From NCBI RefSeq assembly GCF_038024065.1, contig NZ_CP150667.1:1240001-1304000 (forward strand): a stretch of 64,000 nt of DNA, given 5' to 3'. Numbering within the stretch: the stretch's first letter is position 1; each line of letters starts with the position of its first letter. This stretch comes from Polaribacter sejongensis (GTDB lineage Bacteria; Bacteroidota; Bacteroidia; Flavobacteriales; Flavobacteriaceae). This document shows, in pieces, positions 10,001 to 18,367 of this stretch. The position numbers and the translations under genes are program-made. The notes under the pieces are model-generated. The model made no database searches. It saw nothing but the letters and a program-made list of their open reading frames with translations, and had not been told where the DNA came from.

Positions 10001-10187
10001 TTTTAAAATTCCCATCAAAGTCGGATGTAGTCCATTTATTACCATTAACTATATGAACACTTGCTTCTGGTAACAAAGCACCTGTTTCATCTATTATTTT
10101 CCCTGTTAAGACTTGCTGAGAAAAAGCAGCTGTCCCAAGAAAAAGTGACATTAAAATTAAAAATTTACTTAAAAATTTGTGTTTCAT
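7026..10187 (-). CDS. SusC/RagA-family TonB-linked outer-membrane transporter
   Basis: A 1053-aa outer-membrane transporter. Signal peptide about 1-23; carboxypeptidase-regulatory-like domain about 25-110 (GKIIDETGALLPEASVHI); TonB box region near LSEVIVTALGIKREQK; plug domain about 120-225 with the SusC hallmark IVVDGIPVSTDFYDISPDDI and GTSASALYGYRGGNGAI; then a 22-strand barrel ending in a terminal Phe (LGLGLTFKF). It pairs with the SusD-like lipoprotein and is first gene of a four-gene minus-strand set that includes two phosphoesterases. Import of phosphate esters or their products is an inference from those neighbours. Confidence 0.93.
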   Translation of the reverse strand: MKHKFLSKFLILMSLFLGTAAFSQQVLTGKIIDETGALLPEASVHIVNGNKWTTSDFDGNFKIEFKDATSIIRVEFLGYQSQDIVIGNRNNITITMLPEVNALSEVIVTALGIKREQKKVGYATQRVDASTIKEVVAPNAAGLITGKVAGLTVSNPTGLFQSPSFTLRGKSPLIVVDGIPVSTDFYDISPDDIVDITVLKGTSASALYGYRGGNGAIQITTSKGQKSDGLEITVSHNTMVSAGFTVFPETQTEYGNGSNGQYEFWDGQDGGISDGDMIWGPKFEPGVKIAQWNSPIKDNISGDVTPWWGDVSGTKYDDKSRYSRVPIDWEYHNNLKDFLRTGVINTTSFSVVNSSKNGSYRLSGNYKSHTGRVPNTNLKTGGLTFNSTTKLSEKLTLDSKLAYNKVFSPNYPRHGYGPKNHMYTILIWMGDDVNGQELNEHRYIPGQEGYRQANFNYAWYNNVYFAANELNQRYDSNVLNGQLKLNYQISDDFSVQAMGSAVMKDRFENRESPKSYLNYGDPRDGDYKTWNTNSVDVDYNVLATYNKEITDKFSLGVNAGASSEYHKYQQEYNATDGIIVPELYSLNNTKGNVIASTDFSERSVNSLYGMLELDFDNKLFLTFTGRTDKHSTLPTDNNSLFYPSVSLSTIVSEWIELPESINYLKAFGSWAQVKRSLSAYQINSYYDNAGTFDGSPELSYSGSLVNPDIEGSLTTNVELGLSAGFLKNRIGLDFAYYNAIDENSIIDLPISLGSGFSSRKENAHQFTTNGFEVSVRATPIKNADFRWDVLANWSKKVQRLTRLDEGAEQYNSLRLNDRTDAYYATVWEKSADGELILDANTGMPTKNPYEQNIGNKNPDFRFGLENTFKYKGFSLKVGIDGVWGGLMRSLTVEKMWWGGKHPNSTEFRDAEYANGIGTVYVPTGVNVTSGSVQRDLNGTVTSDTRTYATHSSPVSWQAWSQNYPYRAQVTEEESETFANVFDRSFLKLRTVALSYDLTNVLKVKGIKQINASINGYNLFILKKADIIDPDYGNDDNLQDPSTRYLGLGLTFKF

Positions 10188-10593
10188 TTTGTAGTTAGTT
10201 TAGTTTAATACTCTAGCTACAAAGCAAAAAATATTAAGTTAAATCAACCTAAAATGAACGTTAGTATATTGCAACCAAAACAAAAAAACAGGATAAGATT
10301 ATGTTACCTAGAGTTGGTTTATTGAGCTTATATTAACATTAATTTAAGAAACATCGAGATAAAAAAAACCTTAAGAATACACTAAAGGCTAATTAATTTT
10401 TAATTTATCAGATTCTACAACACCTTTGTTATAAAGCATTTAAAACCCTAGTTTAAGAAAATATTCACTTATTTTCATTGGGTTTTTATCTTAGTAAATA
10501 CTACAAATATTTACCCTATAAAAAAGCTTTCGCTAATCTTACAACAAAGAAGGCAAATACCTAGAACCACAATATTAAAAAACTGTATAAATG
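10188..10593. other. upstream region of the susC-like operon, non-coding
   Basis: No gene. On the minus strand TTG (10245-10247) and TTGCTTTG (10220-10227) are 17 bases apart, an imperfect promoter before the susC-like ATG. Further up are an interrupted inverted repeat with AAAACCC/GGGTTTT outer arms (10442-10486) and a small hairpin GTAAATA/TATTTAC (10494-10514), either of which could be regulatory or merely AT-rich chance. Confidence 0.45.
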
Positions 10594-10628
10594 AAAAATC
10601 CCCACCATAAACATGGTAGGGATTTTTA
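10594..10628 (-). terminator. terminator downstream of rny
   Basis: AAAATCCC...GGGATTTT with inner ACCAT...ATGGT pairing and flanking T tract, about 60 bases past the rny stop. The structure also reads as a terminator on the other strand. Confidence 0.8.
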
Positions 10629-10656
10629 AAAATATTTTGAGAACACAACAGTGTCT

Positions 10657-10684
10657 CTTCCTTTCAGGAAGAATAGGATGGGCT
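10657..10684 (-). repeat. short dispersed repeat (GCCCATCCT family), reverse copy
   Basis: The minus strand reads GCCCATCCT then CTTCC...GGAAG, matching 2183-2213. It lies between the rny stop and its terminator. Confidence 0.5.
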
Positions 10685-10688
10685 TCTT

Positions 10689-12257
10689 TTACTTAGCCAC
10701 ATTCACCGCTCTTGTTTCTCTAATAACAGTTACTTTTACTTGACCTGGGTATGTCATATCATTTTGTATTTTCTGAGAAATACTAAAAGATAATTCAGCA
10801 GCTTTAGTATCATTTACTTTACCACTTTCTACCATTACACGTAATTCACGTCCTGCTTGAATAGCATATGCTTTTTGAACACCTGGAAAACCAAATGCAA
10901 TATTTTCTAAATCTTTTAAACGCTGAATGTAAGAATCTAAAACCTGACGTCTTGCTCCTGGTCTTGCTCCTGAAATAGCATCACAAACTTGTACGATTGG
11001 CGCTATTAACGTTTTCATTTCAATTTCATCGTGGTGAGCACCAATTGCATTACAAACATCTGGTTTTTCTCCATACTTTTCAGCCCATTCCATACCTAAC
11101 AATGCGTGTGGAAGTTCGCTTTCTGTATCTGGCACTTTACCAATATCATGTAATAAACCTGCACGTTTTGCAACTTTTGCATTTAAGCCCATTTCCGAAG
11201 CCATAATACCACAAAGATTTGCTACTTCACGCGAGTGTTGTAATAAATTCTGACCATAAGAAGAACGATATTTCATTCTACCTACTGTTTTAATCAATTC
11301 TGGATGCAATCCGTGAATACCTAATTCTATTACAGTTCTTTTACCAACTTCAATAATTTCTTGGGTAATTTGATTCTCCGTCTTTTTAACAACCTCTTCA
11401 ATTCTTGCAGGGTGAATTCTACCATCGGTTACCAACTTGTGCATAGACAATCTTGCAATCTCTCTACGAACAGGATCAAAACAAGAAAGAATAATTGCTT
11501 CCGGAGTATCATCAACAATAATTTCTACACCTGTAGCAGCTTCTAAAGCTCTAATATTACGTCCTTCTCTACCAATAATTCTACCTTTAACATCATCAGA
11601 CTCTAAGTTAAATACAGACACACAGTTTTCTACTGCTTGCTCTACACCTACCCTTTGTATGGTTCCTAAAACTACTTTTCTAGCTTCTTGTTCTGCAGTT
11701 AATTTCGCCTCTTCAATAGAAGTTTGTACAAAAGCCATTGCTTCTGTTTTTGCTTCATCTTTTAAAGAAGTAATCAATTCCTTTTTAGCATCTTCTGCCG
11801 ATAAACCAGAAATTTGCTCTAGCATATCTACATGACGCTTGTGCATTTTTTCTAATTCTGATTCTTTATTTTCTAAAAAGTCTAATTTTTTATTAAACTC
11901 TCCTTCTTTGTGTTCTAAAGATTTATTTAATCTTTTATTTTTATCTACTTCAGAGGCTACTTGAGATTCTCTATCTCTAATACGTTTCTCTACATCAGAA
12001 ATCTTTTTCTCTCTAGTAAGAATTACTTTTTCATGCTCAGCCTTTAATTCAATAAACTTTTCCTTTGCCTGTAGTATCTTTTCTTTTTTTACAGAATCGG
12101 CATCTATCTTAGCTTCTTTTAAGATTGTTGCGGCCTCTTTTCTAGTGCCACTAAGTATTTTTTTTCCTTTTGCTTTTTCCATCGCTTTAGCGATCAAAAA
12201 TCCACCTGCAATTCCTATCAAAACTCCCACAATAATGGGAAGTATCATTCCATCCAT
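10689..12257 (-). CDS. rny: ribonuclease Y
   Basis: Membrane-anchored endoribonuclease that starts mRNA turnover. The 522-aa protein has the full family layout: N-terminal transmembrane helix about 4-24, long coiled coil about 30-190, KH RNA-binding domain about 212-278 with GRIIGREG (from residue 225), and an HD domain with H341 and the H370-D371 pair in LLHDIGK. It lies at the end of a minus-strand set: coiled-coil protein, zapA, 6S-like RNA, rny. A terminator follows. No truncation is apparent. Confidence 0.95.
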   Translation of the reverse strand: MDGMILPIIVGVLIGIAGGFLIAKAMEKAKGKKILSGTRKEAATILKEAKIDADSVKKEKILQAKEKFIELKAEHEKVILTREKKISDVEKRIRDRESQVASEVDKNKRLNKSLEHKEGEFNKKLDFLENKESELEKMHKRHVDMLEQISGLSAEDAKKELITSLKDEAKTEAMAFVQTSIEEAKLTAEQEARKVVLGTIQRVGVEQAVENCVSVFNLESDDVKGRIIGREGRNIRALEAATGVEIIVDDTPEAIILSCFDPVRREIARLSMHKLVTDGRIHPARIEEVVKKTENQITQEIIEVGKRTVIELGIHGLHPELIKTVGRMKYRSSYGQNLLQHSREVANLCGIMASEMGLNAKVAKRAGLLHDIGKVPDTESELPHALLGMEWAEKYGEKPDVCNAIGAHHDEIEMKTLIAPIVQVCDAISGARPGARRQVLDSYIQRLKDLENIAFGFPGVQKAYAIQAGRELRVMVESGKVNDTKAAELSFSISQKIQNDMTYPGQVKVTVIRETRAVNVAK

Positions 12258-12275
12258 AATTTAAATTTAATATAT

Positions 12276-12441
12276 AAAAAAAGCCTACATTAGTGAGGTT
12301 TTTTAAACTCCAAATATGGTTACTTATAGGACTAACTAACTGTTCAAGGATCCATTCTAGATGGCTTGCTTTAGTAGTTAAGACTCATCCTTCATAATTG
12401 AATCGTGTTGAGTTTAATAAACAATGTACTAACGTAGGCAG
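12276..12441 (-). ncRNA. ssrS: 6S-like RNA (6S-Flavo type)
   Basis: In the 212-base gap between zapA and rny the minus strand begins with GCCTACGTTAGT and ends with ACTAATGTAGGC, a 12-bp closing stem with one G-U pair, followed by a run of seven T. About 140 bases lie between the arms, so the RNA is about 160 nt, a long closed rod as in 6S RNA, which sequesters housekeeping RNA polymerase. Location beside zapA repeats the zapA-ssrS linkage known from proteobacteria. Identification rests on structure and position; the 5' end is approximate. Confidence 0.75.
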
Positions 12442-12469
12442 TGTGTTGTTAATGTATATTTTAAAGAAC

Positions 12470-12760
12470 TTATTTTAAATGAGAATCAACCAAATTAGTC
12501 AACTCTTTTATTTTATCTACTACTTCTCTATCTGTAGAATCCTTTTCTAATGAAGTTATTTCTGCTTTAGAAGCAAACTGTAACGCACACATCGCTAAAA
12601 CATCTTGTTTATCGCTTACTGCGTAATTTTCTTCATACATAGAAATTAATTTATTAATAGCAGTTGCGGCTTTTCTCATGCCTTCTTCCTCTTTAGTGTT
12701 GTTCACACTTAAAGGGTAAGTTCTACCTGCTATAACAATATTAATTTTAAGTTTTCCCAC
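12470..12760 (-). CDS. zapA: cell-division protein ZapA
   Basis: A 96-aa FtsZ-ring-associated protein that bundles FtsZ filaments at midcell. The N-terminal beta-strand segment KINIVIAGRTYPL and the following helix EEGMRKAATAINKLI are typical of ZapA, as is the C-terminal coiled coil. It starts 13 bases after the stop of the upstream coiled-coil gene, so the two form an operon; together they resemble a ZapA/ZapB-like pair. Start at MGKLKI is the only sensible choice. Confidence 0.88.
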   Translation of the reverse strand: MGKLKINIVIAGRTYPLSVNNTKEEEGMRKAATAINKLISMYEENYAVSDKQDVLAMCALQFASKAEITSLEKDSTDREVVDKIKELTNLVDSHLK

Positions 12761-12773
12761 AATTTAATGAACT

Positions 12774-13064
12774 TTATTTGTGTAACTGTATGATACACTT
12801 GTCGATTTCTCGAATTAAAGTATTTATTTTGAGTTTTGTATCTCTTGTATTTGTTCCACTGCCGTCTATAGTTTTGGCAACCTTAAGCAATTCATACTCT
12901 TTTTTCTGTGCTGCTAATAATTGCTCTCTTTCTTTTAATTGATGTTGTAATTTACTGGTATTCTGAAGCAGAATTTCATTTTCATTCTTCAAAAATTCAT
13001 AATTTGACAATAAGCTTTCTAACTTATCTTCCAGTAAATGAATTGCTTCAATTGTATTACCCAT
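12774..13064 (-). CDS. small coiled-coil protein upstream of zapA (ZapB-like candidate)
   Basis: A 96-aa soluble protein whose first 65 residues are heptad-patterned (LEDKLESLLSNYEFLKNENE and on), a classic coiled coil. The C-terminal third (LKINTLIREIDKCIIQLHK) is conserved-looking but not a domain I recognise. It is the first gene of the zapA-rny set and directly follows a consensus promoter. By position and shape it may be the Bacteroidota partner of ZapA in the divisome; that is inference, since coiled coils converge easily. Confidence 0.75.
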   Translation of the reverse strand: MGNTIEAIHLLEDKLESLLSNYEFLKNENEILLQNTSKLQHQLKEREQLLAAQKKEYELLKVAKTIDGSGTNTRDTKLKINTLIREIDKCIIQLHK

Positions 13065-13093
13065 CTATATTATTAAGAATAAAACTATAGCTA

Positions 13094-13124
13094 CAAAGTT
13101 AACATTCTGTTTTAAACTTTACAA
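13094..13124 (-). promoter_or_regulatory. promoter TTG-N20-TAACTTTG
   Basis: TTG (13122-13124) and TAACTTTG (13094-13101) with a 20-base spacer are a textbook Bacteroidota promoter, 30 bases before the coiled-coil/zapA operon start. Confidence 0.75.
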
Positions 13125-13538
13125 CATTTTGTTGCTTATTTTATCTAACATCTACTAAAAGCCTAAAATGCTTCAGTTAACTTTATGAAATTCAAATTGT
13201 TTAGACATAAATTATTACATGAAAGTTACATTTAGAAAGTTGAATTATAAATAAAAAACATTTTTGTATGATAAAAGATTTATGCCCACTTCTCTTTTAG
13301 AATCAAAAACAAAAACCTGTCTCTAACACGCTAACAAACAAATGTAAATTAGAATAAAAATCGCTCTCTTTTATCTCAATATTTTATTTAAACAATCTTT
13401 TAAAATATAACAATACCTATAACATTAAATTTAGAGCGTCTTGTTTCTTGTCTCTTTTTGCATAACAGTCTTACGTCTTTTAACTATCACAAATAACGTA
13501 TTTTATTAAAAACTAGAGACGAACTCTTTAACCCAAAA
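13125..13538. other. divergent intergenic region, no gene seen
   Basis: Only very short open frames occur. TTG-N16-CATTTTTG around 13240-13270 on the plus strand is a weak promoter candidate for the M23 peptidase gene. Nothing else stands out. Confidence 0.4.
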
Positions 13539-15278
13539 ATGATTTTCCCTATTTTTGCAGAAAACATTTTCATTTTGAGACAAACTCTATTGCTATTTAC
13601 ATTTTTATGCACTTTTTTTAGTTATTCCCAAGAAAAGTATCCCAAAGACTATTTTAGAAATCCCTTAGGCATTCCTACTATTTTATCAGGTACTTTTGGT
13701 GAATTAAGAAGTAATCACTTTCATTCTGGAGTAGATATAAAAACCCAAGGAAGAGAAGGCTTAAAAATATATGCAGCTGCAGAAGGTTATATTTCTAGAA
13801 TAAAAGTTGCCCAATATGGTTTTGGAAAAGCAATTTATATTACGCACCCAAACGGTTTTACAACTGTGTATGCCCACATCAGTAAATATGCTGATAAAAT
13901 ACAAGAATATGTAAAAGCGATACAATACAAAAAGGAAAATTATGAAACCGGTAATTTATTTTTAAAACAAGATCAATTTCCTATAAAAAAAGGAGAAATC
14001 ATTGCTTTTTCTGGTGATACTGGTAGTTCTGGTGGACCTCATCTACACTTCGAAATAAGAGATACAAGCACAGAAAACATCATCAATCCTTTGTTTTTTG
14101 GGTTGAAACCTATTGATACAAATCCACCTACTTTTTTAGCATTAAAAGTGTATCCATTAGACCAGAATGCTCGAATTAACAATAAAAATAGAAGTACGGT
14201 TATATCTCTAAAAAGTATAGAAAAAGGAAAATATAAAGTGGATAAAATTGCTGCTTCTGGACATATTGGTTTTAGTGTAAATGTTTTTGACCAGTTAGAC
14301 AAAGCATCCAATAAAAACGGAATTTTTAGTTTAGAAATGCTTGTAAATGGAAAACGTTTTTATCATCATGATGTAGAAACATTTTCTTTTGCAGAAAGTA
14401 AATTCATCAACTTACATATAGATTATCCGCACTATAAAAAGTACAAGAAAAAATATCAGAAAACTTATAAAGAAGAAGCTAATAAACTATCTACATATAA
14501 GGGGTTAATTGATAATGGTATATTAAATATTGAAAATGGATTGAATTACAATATAGAAATTATTGCAAAAGACTATAAAGGAAACACAAGTACCTTAAAA
14601 ATACCCGTTAGTGGTGTAAAAAACAACACCATTTTTACACAACCAAAAGACACCACTGCCTATAAAATAGTTGCTAAAAACTTTCAGAAGTTTAAAGAAG
14701 AAAATGTAACAGTTGCTTTCCCTAAGAACACTTTTTATGAAGATGTCTATTTAGATTTTAAGGTTGATAAAGGCGTTGCTAAAATTCATACTCCTAGTAT
14801 TCCTTTAGATAAAAGTTTTACATTAACTTTTAATGTTTCTAAATATTCTGAAGCTGAAAAAAAACAACTTTATATAGCGAATGTAGAAAACTCAAAATAC
14901 CCGTATTACCTAAGCACTCGTAAAAAAGACAGTACCTTTTATACTACCACAAAAACGTTGGGCAAATACGCTTTAGTTTCAGACACTCATAAACCTAAAG
15001 CTAGCGTATTGTATTTTAAAAATAACGATTGGATTTCTAAAAGAGAAACTATTAAAGTAAAGATTTCTGATGTTGGTTCTGGAATTAAAAACTTTAGAGC
15101 TACCTTAGATGGAGAATGGATTTTAATGGAATACAATCATAAAAAAAGAATATTAACCTATAACTTTAGTGATAAAAAATTGGTTGGTAGCAAACATATC
15201 TTTAAAATTGTAGTCTCGGACAATGTTGGGAATACGAATACCCTTTCTACAACGTTCTTTAAAAAACAAGTAAACTAA
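13539..15278 (+). CDS. exported M23-family metallopeptidase
   Basis: Secreted zinc peptidase of the lysostaphin/LytM type, expected to cut peptidoglycan cross-links. The M23 domain lies at about 45-175 with H62-x-x-x-D66 (HFHSGVD), H113 (YAH) and H168-L-H170 (GGPHLHFE); zinc ligands are all present. The remaining 400 residues look like beta-sandwich modules of unknown role. The ATG at the start given precedes 12 odd residues; a TTG at 13575 would begin exactly at a good signal peptide (RQTLLLFTFLCTFFSYSQ), and a TATTTTTG box (13550-13557) lies inside the longer frame, so the true start may be 13575. The TonB receptor follows 7 bases after the stop. Confidence 0.85.
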   Translation: MIFPIFAENIFILRQTLLLFTFLCTFFSYSQEKYPKDYFRNPLGIPTILSGTFGELRSNHFHSGVDIKTQGREGLKIYAAAEGYISRIKVAQYGFGKAIYITHPNGFTTVYAHISKYADKIQEYVKAIQYKKENYETGNLFLKQDQFPIKKGEIIAFSGDTGSSGGPHLHFEIRDTSTENIINPLFFGLKPIDTNPPTFLALKVYPLDQNARINNKNRSTVISLKSIEKGKYKVDKIAASGHIGFSVNVFDQLDKASNKNGIFSLEMLVNGKRFYHHDVETFSFAESKFINLHIDYPHYKKYKKKYQKTYKEEANKLSTYKGLIDNGILNIENGLNYNIEIIAKDYKGNTSTLKIPVSGVKNNTIFTQPKDTTAYKIVAKNFQKFKEENVTVAFPKNTFYEDVYLDFKVDKGVAKIHTPSIPLDKSFTLTFNVSKYSEAEKKQLYIANVENSKYPYYLSTRKKDSTFYTTTKTLGKYALVSDTHKPKASVLYFKNNDWISKRETIKVKISDVGSGIKNFRATLDGEWILMEYNHKKRILTYNFSDKKLVGSKHIFKIVVSDNVGNTNTLSTTFFKKQVN

Positions 15279-15285
15279 AACCTAC

Positions 15286-17733
15286 GTGAAAAAAATCTTA
15301 CTCTTTTTATACTTTCTACCTGTTTTTGCTTTTGCTCAAAAAACCACCATCCTTAAAGGAACGGTTAATGATAAAAACAAACAACCTATTGAACAAGTTT
15401 CTATAAAGTATAACAACGTTGGTACCACCACAGATAAAAACGGAAACTATTCTATTCGAATTCCATTTAAAGAAGAAATCACCTTAGTTTTTAGCCATTT
15501 ATCCTATAGAACTTTTACTAAAAAATATATTGGAAACAGCAGAAATGGTGTCCGTTATTCTGTTGTTCTTTCTTCAAAAACAGAAGAATTAAAAGAAATT
15601 ATAATTAAAGACAACGTAAGAAATGCCCAAGGTATAAAGAAGATTGATGTTGCAGTTGTTAAAAATGTAATTGGACCTAATGCGGGTGTAGAAAACGTAT
15701 TAATGACTTTACCCGGTGTTAGTAATAACAACGAACTAAGTACGCAGTACAATGTAAGAGGTGGGAATTTTGATGAAAATTTAGTCTATGTAAACGGAAT
15801 TGAAATTTACAGACCTTTTTTAATTAGATCTGGCCAACAAGAAGGCTTAAGTTTTATCAACTCGAATATGGTGCAGAATATTAATTTTTCTGCAGGAGGA
15901 TTTCAAGCAAAATACGGAGATAAGTTATCATCTGTTTTAGATATTACCTACAAAAAACCTACAGAAACTGCCACCACAATAGACGCTAGTTTATTAGGAG
16001 CAGGTGTTACATTTGAGGGCCGTTTTTTAAATAATAAATTAAGCACCATTACGGGTGTTAGATATAGAGATAATAGCTTATTTGTAAATAGTAAACAAAT
16101 TGAAACTAATTTTAGACCACAATTTACAGACGTACAAACCTATTTATCTTATGAGTTTTCAGAAAAATTTACATTAAATTTTTTAGGGAATTTTTCTCTA
16201 AACGATTATAATTATCAACCAATTTCTAGAAGAACACGTTTTGGTACCGTTGCAGATCCGTTAGAGTTAATTGTTTTTTATTCTGGTCAAGAGGAAGACA
16301 AATATTTAACGGTGTTTGGTGCTTTTTCTGCGGATTATAAGGTGAATGACAACTTTACATTAACAACGACAGTATCTAGATACAACACACAAGAAGAAGA
16401 GCATTTTGATATTGCTGCAGCCTATAATTTAGGTGAAGTTGACGCTAATATTGGATCAGAAAATTTTGGTGAAGTAGATTTCTCTCAAGGAATTGGATCT
16501 CAATTAAACCATGCTCGTAACGATTTAGATGCCGTAATTACCAATATTCAAATAAAAGGAACGATAAAGAAAGATGATATACAATGGAATTTTGGAGCAA
16601 AATATCAAAAAGAAGACATTAGAGATCGTATTAGAGAATGGGAAATGATCGATTCTTTAGGTTTTTCCATAAGGCCTCCGTATCATACTTCTAACAATCA
16701 ACCGTACGAACCTTTTGAAGGTGAAATCACTCCTTATCAAAACATCAGAAAAGATAATAATGTTGCCATTAATAGACTCTCTGCCTTTGTACAATTTAAC
16801 CAACGTTCTTTTTGGAGTGAGCATGAAGTTTTTTATAATTTAGGTATTAGAACTCAAAGTTGGTCTGTTACAGGAAACGGAATCGAGTCTAAAAACCAGA
16901 CAATTATTAGTCCAAGAGGTCAGTTTGCAATAAAACCGAATTGGGACAAGGATATGCTGTTTCGTGTTTCTGGTGGATGGTATTCTCAACCACCTTCTTA
17001 CAGAGAATTAAGAGATTTTAATGGTGATATTAATGTAGATGTAAAAGCTCAAAAATCAATCCATTTAGTGACAGGAATGGATTATAGTTTTGATATGTGG
17101 GATAGACCATTTAAACTAACCACAGAACTGTATTACAAAGATTTATCTGATGTAAACGCCTACTCTATAGACAATGTTAGAATTCGTTATAGAGCAGACA
17201 ATGTTACAAAAGCGTATGCAACCGGATTGGATGTCCGCTTAAATGGTGAGTTTGTTCCTGGTAGCGAAAGTTGGGTAAGCTTAGGCTATTTAAAAACTGA
17301 AGAAAATATTGATAACCAAGGTTATATTCCAAGACCTTCTGACCAACGAATAAAATTCGGAATTCTTTTTCAAGATTATGTTCCTAATTTACCAAACTTA
17401 AAAGCATATTTAAACCTGGTGTACAATACAGGTGTTCCTGGCGGCTCTCCTTCCTATGCTGATGTGTATGACTACCAAAGTCGCTTAAGAGATTATAAAC
17501 GTGCAGATTTAGGAGTTTCTTATATTTTTGTGGATGCTAATAAACAATACGAAACGGGTTGGTTGTCTAAGTTTAAAGAATTATCCGCAGGTTTAGAGCT
17601 TTTTAATATGTTTGATATTCAAAACTCAATTACCAACACTTGGGTAAGAGATGTATATTCTAAAACACAATTCGGAATTCCGAATTATATGACGGGTAGA
17701 GTTTTAAACTTAAAAGTAGGTATGAAGTTTTAA
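15286..17733 (+). CDS. TonB-dependent receptor with carboxypeptidase-like N-terminal domain
   Basis: An 815-aa outer-membrane receptor. GTG start; signal peptide about 1-17; carboxypeptidase-D-regulatory-like domain about 20-95 (LKGTVNDKNKQPIEQVSIKY); plug about 110-225 with the Bacteroidota pattern NVLMTLPGV, NVRGGNFDENLVYVNGIEIY and AGGFQAKYGDKLSSVLDI; barrel to a terminal Phe (LNLKVGMKF). It is co-transcribed with the M23 peptidase just upstream, an arrangement that hints at a cell-envelope role rather than nutrient capture, though the ligand cannot be read. No SusD partner is present. Confidence 0.9.
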   Translation: MKKILLFLYFLPVFAFAQKTTILKGTVNDKNKQPIEQVSIKYNNVGTTTDKNGNYSIRIPFKEEITLVFSHLSYRTFTKKYIGNSRNGVRYSVVLSSKTEELKEIIIKDNVRNAQGIKKIDVAVVKNVIGPNAGVENVLMTLPGVSNNNELSTQYNVRGGNFDENLVYVNGIEIYRPFLIRSGQQEGLSFINSNMVQNINFSAGGFQAKYGDKLSSVLDITYKKPTETATTIDASLLGAGVTFEGRFLNNKLSTITGVRYRDNSLFVNSKQIETNFRPQFTDVQTYLSYEFSEKFTLNFLGNFSLNDYNYQPISRRTRFGTVADPLELIVFYSGQEEDKYLTVFGAFSADYKVNDNFTLTTTVSRYNTQEEEHFDIAAAYNLGEVDANIGSENFGEVDFSQGIGSQLNHARNDLDAVITNIQIKGTIKKDDIQWNFGAKYQKEDIRDRIREWEMIDSLGFSIRPPYHTSNNQPYEPFEGEITPYQNIRKDNNVAINRLSAFVQFNQRSFWSEHEVFYNLGIRTQSWSVTGNGIESKNQTIISPRGQFAIKPNWDKDMLFRVSGGWYSQPPSYRELRDFNGDINVDVKAQKSIHLVTGMDYSFDMWDRPFKLTTELYYKDLSDVNAYSIDNVRIRYRADNVTKAYATGLDVRLNGEFVPGSESWVSLGYLKTEENIDNQGYIPRPSDQRIKFGILFQDYVPNLPNLKAYLNLVYNTGVPGGSPSYADVYDYQSRLRDYKRADLGVSYIFVDANKQYETGWLSKFKELSAGLELFNMFDIQNSITNTWVRDVYSKTQFGIPNYMTGRVLNLKVGMKF

Positions 17734-17881
17734 TTCATAAAAAAAGCGGGCTGACATACATCAACTCGCTCATTCAAATTCAAACAAAATTACTTTCACT
17801 TTTTCACTATACTTCTAAGACTTCCCTTTTAGGGGCTTCTATAATATTCGTTGTATTTTTATATTTCGATAAAATGCTACT

Positions 17882-18286
17882 TTAATAAGCAAAAACATGA
17901 AACGCTTTTGCATACTGATACAAATCAAAAATAGATTCTAATTCTAATTTTTGTTTTATATTTTTTCTATGCGTACTAACCGTAGTAGGCTCTATAAAAA
18001 GTTGTGTTGCAATTTTATTAGTTGTATTTCCATGAACAACCAATTTAAAAATTTGAAGTTCTTTGTTTGTTAATGAATTAAACTTAGATTTATTCAATTT
18101 TTTAAAACGCTTTTCTTCTTGTAAATTTTCAGAAAACTTACTAAGCGTAGACAAATCGTGTAAACTTAAATTATAAAAGCTAAGAAAATCTTCTATAAGG
18201 TTTATTGGTATTTCTTTATCTTTAATTTGATATTTATTACCAATAATTTTTAATTCATTATAATCATATAATTTTTTAACTTCCAT
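17882..18286 (-). CDS. LuxR-type helix-turn-helix regulator without receiver domain
   Basis: A 134-aa DNA-binding protein. The C-terminal 65 residues are a GerE/LuxR helix-turn-helix (LTNKELQIFKLVVHGNTTNK, IATQLFIEPTTVSTHRKNIK). The N-terminal 65 residues match no sensing or receiver domain I know. It is divergent from a histidine kinase and its response regulator, with 81 bases between starts, and may regulate them or share their stimulus. Its HTH differs from that of the response regulator, so it is not a split copy. Confidence 0.8.
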   Translation of the reverse strand: MEVKKLYDYNELKIIGNKYQIKDKEIPINLIEDFLSFYNLSLHDLSTLSKFSENLQEEKRFKKLNKSKFNSLTNKELQIFKLVVHGNTTNKIATQLFIEPTTVSTHRKNIKQKLELESIFDLYQYAKAFHVFAY

Positions 18287-18367
18287 CTTTTTTTCTTTTT
18301 CATCAACAAAATTAAGCGGAAGTCATAAAAAAAAACCATACTTTAGTAGGGTATTTAAATTCTATTT

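Noticed and set aside
17751..17780. Terminator after the TonB receptor gene
   Set aside because: AGCGGG ... CTCGCT pairs weakly and no T tract follows.
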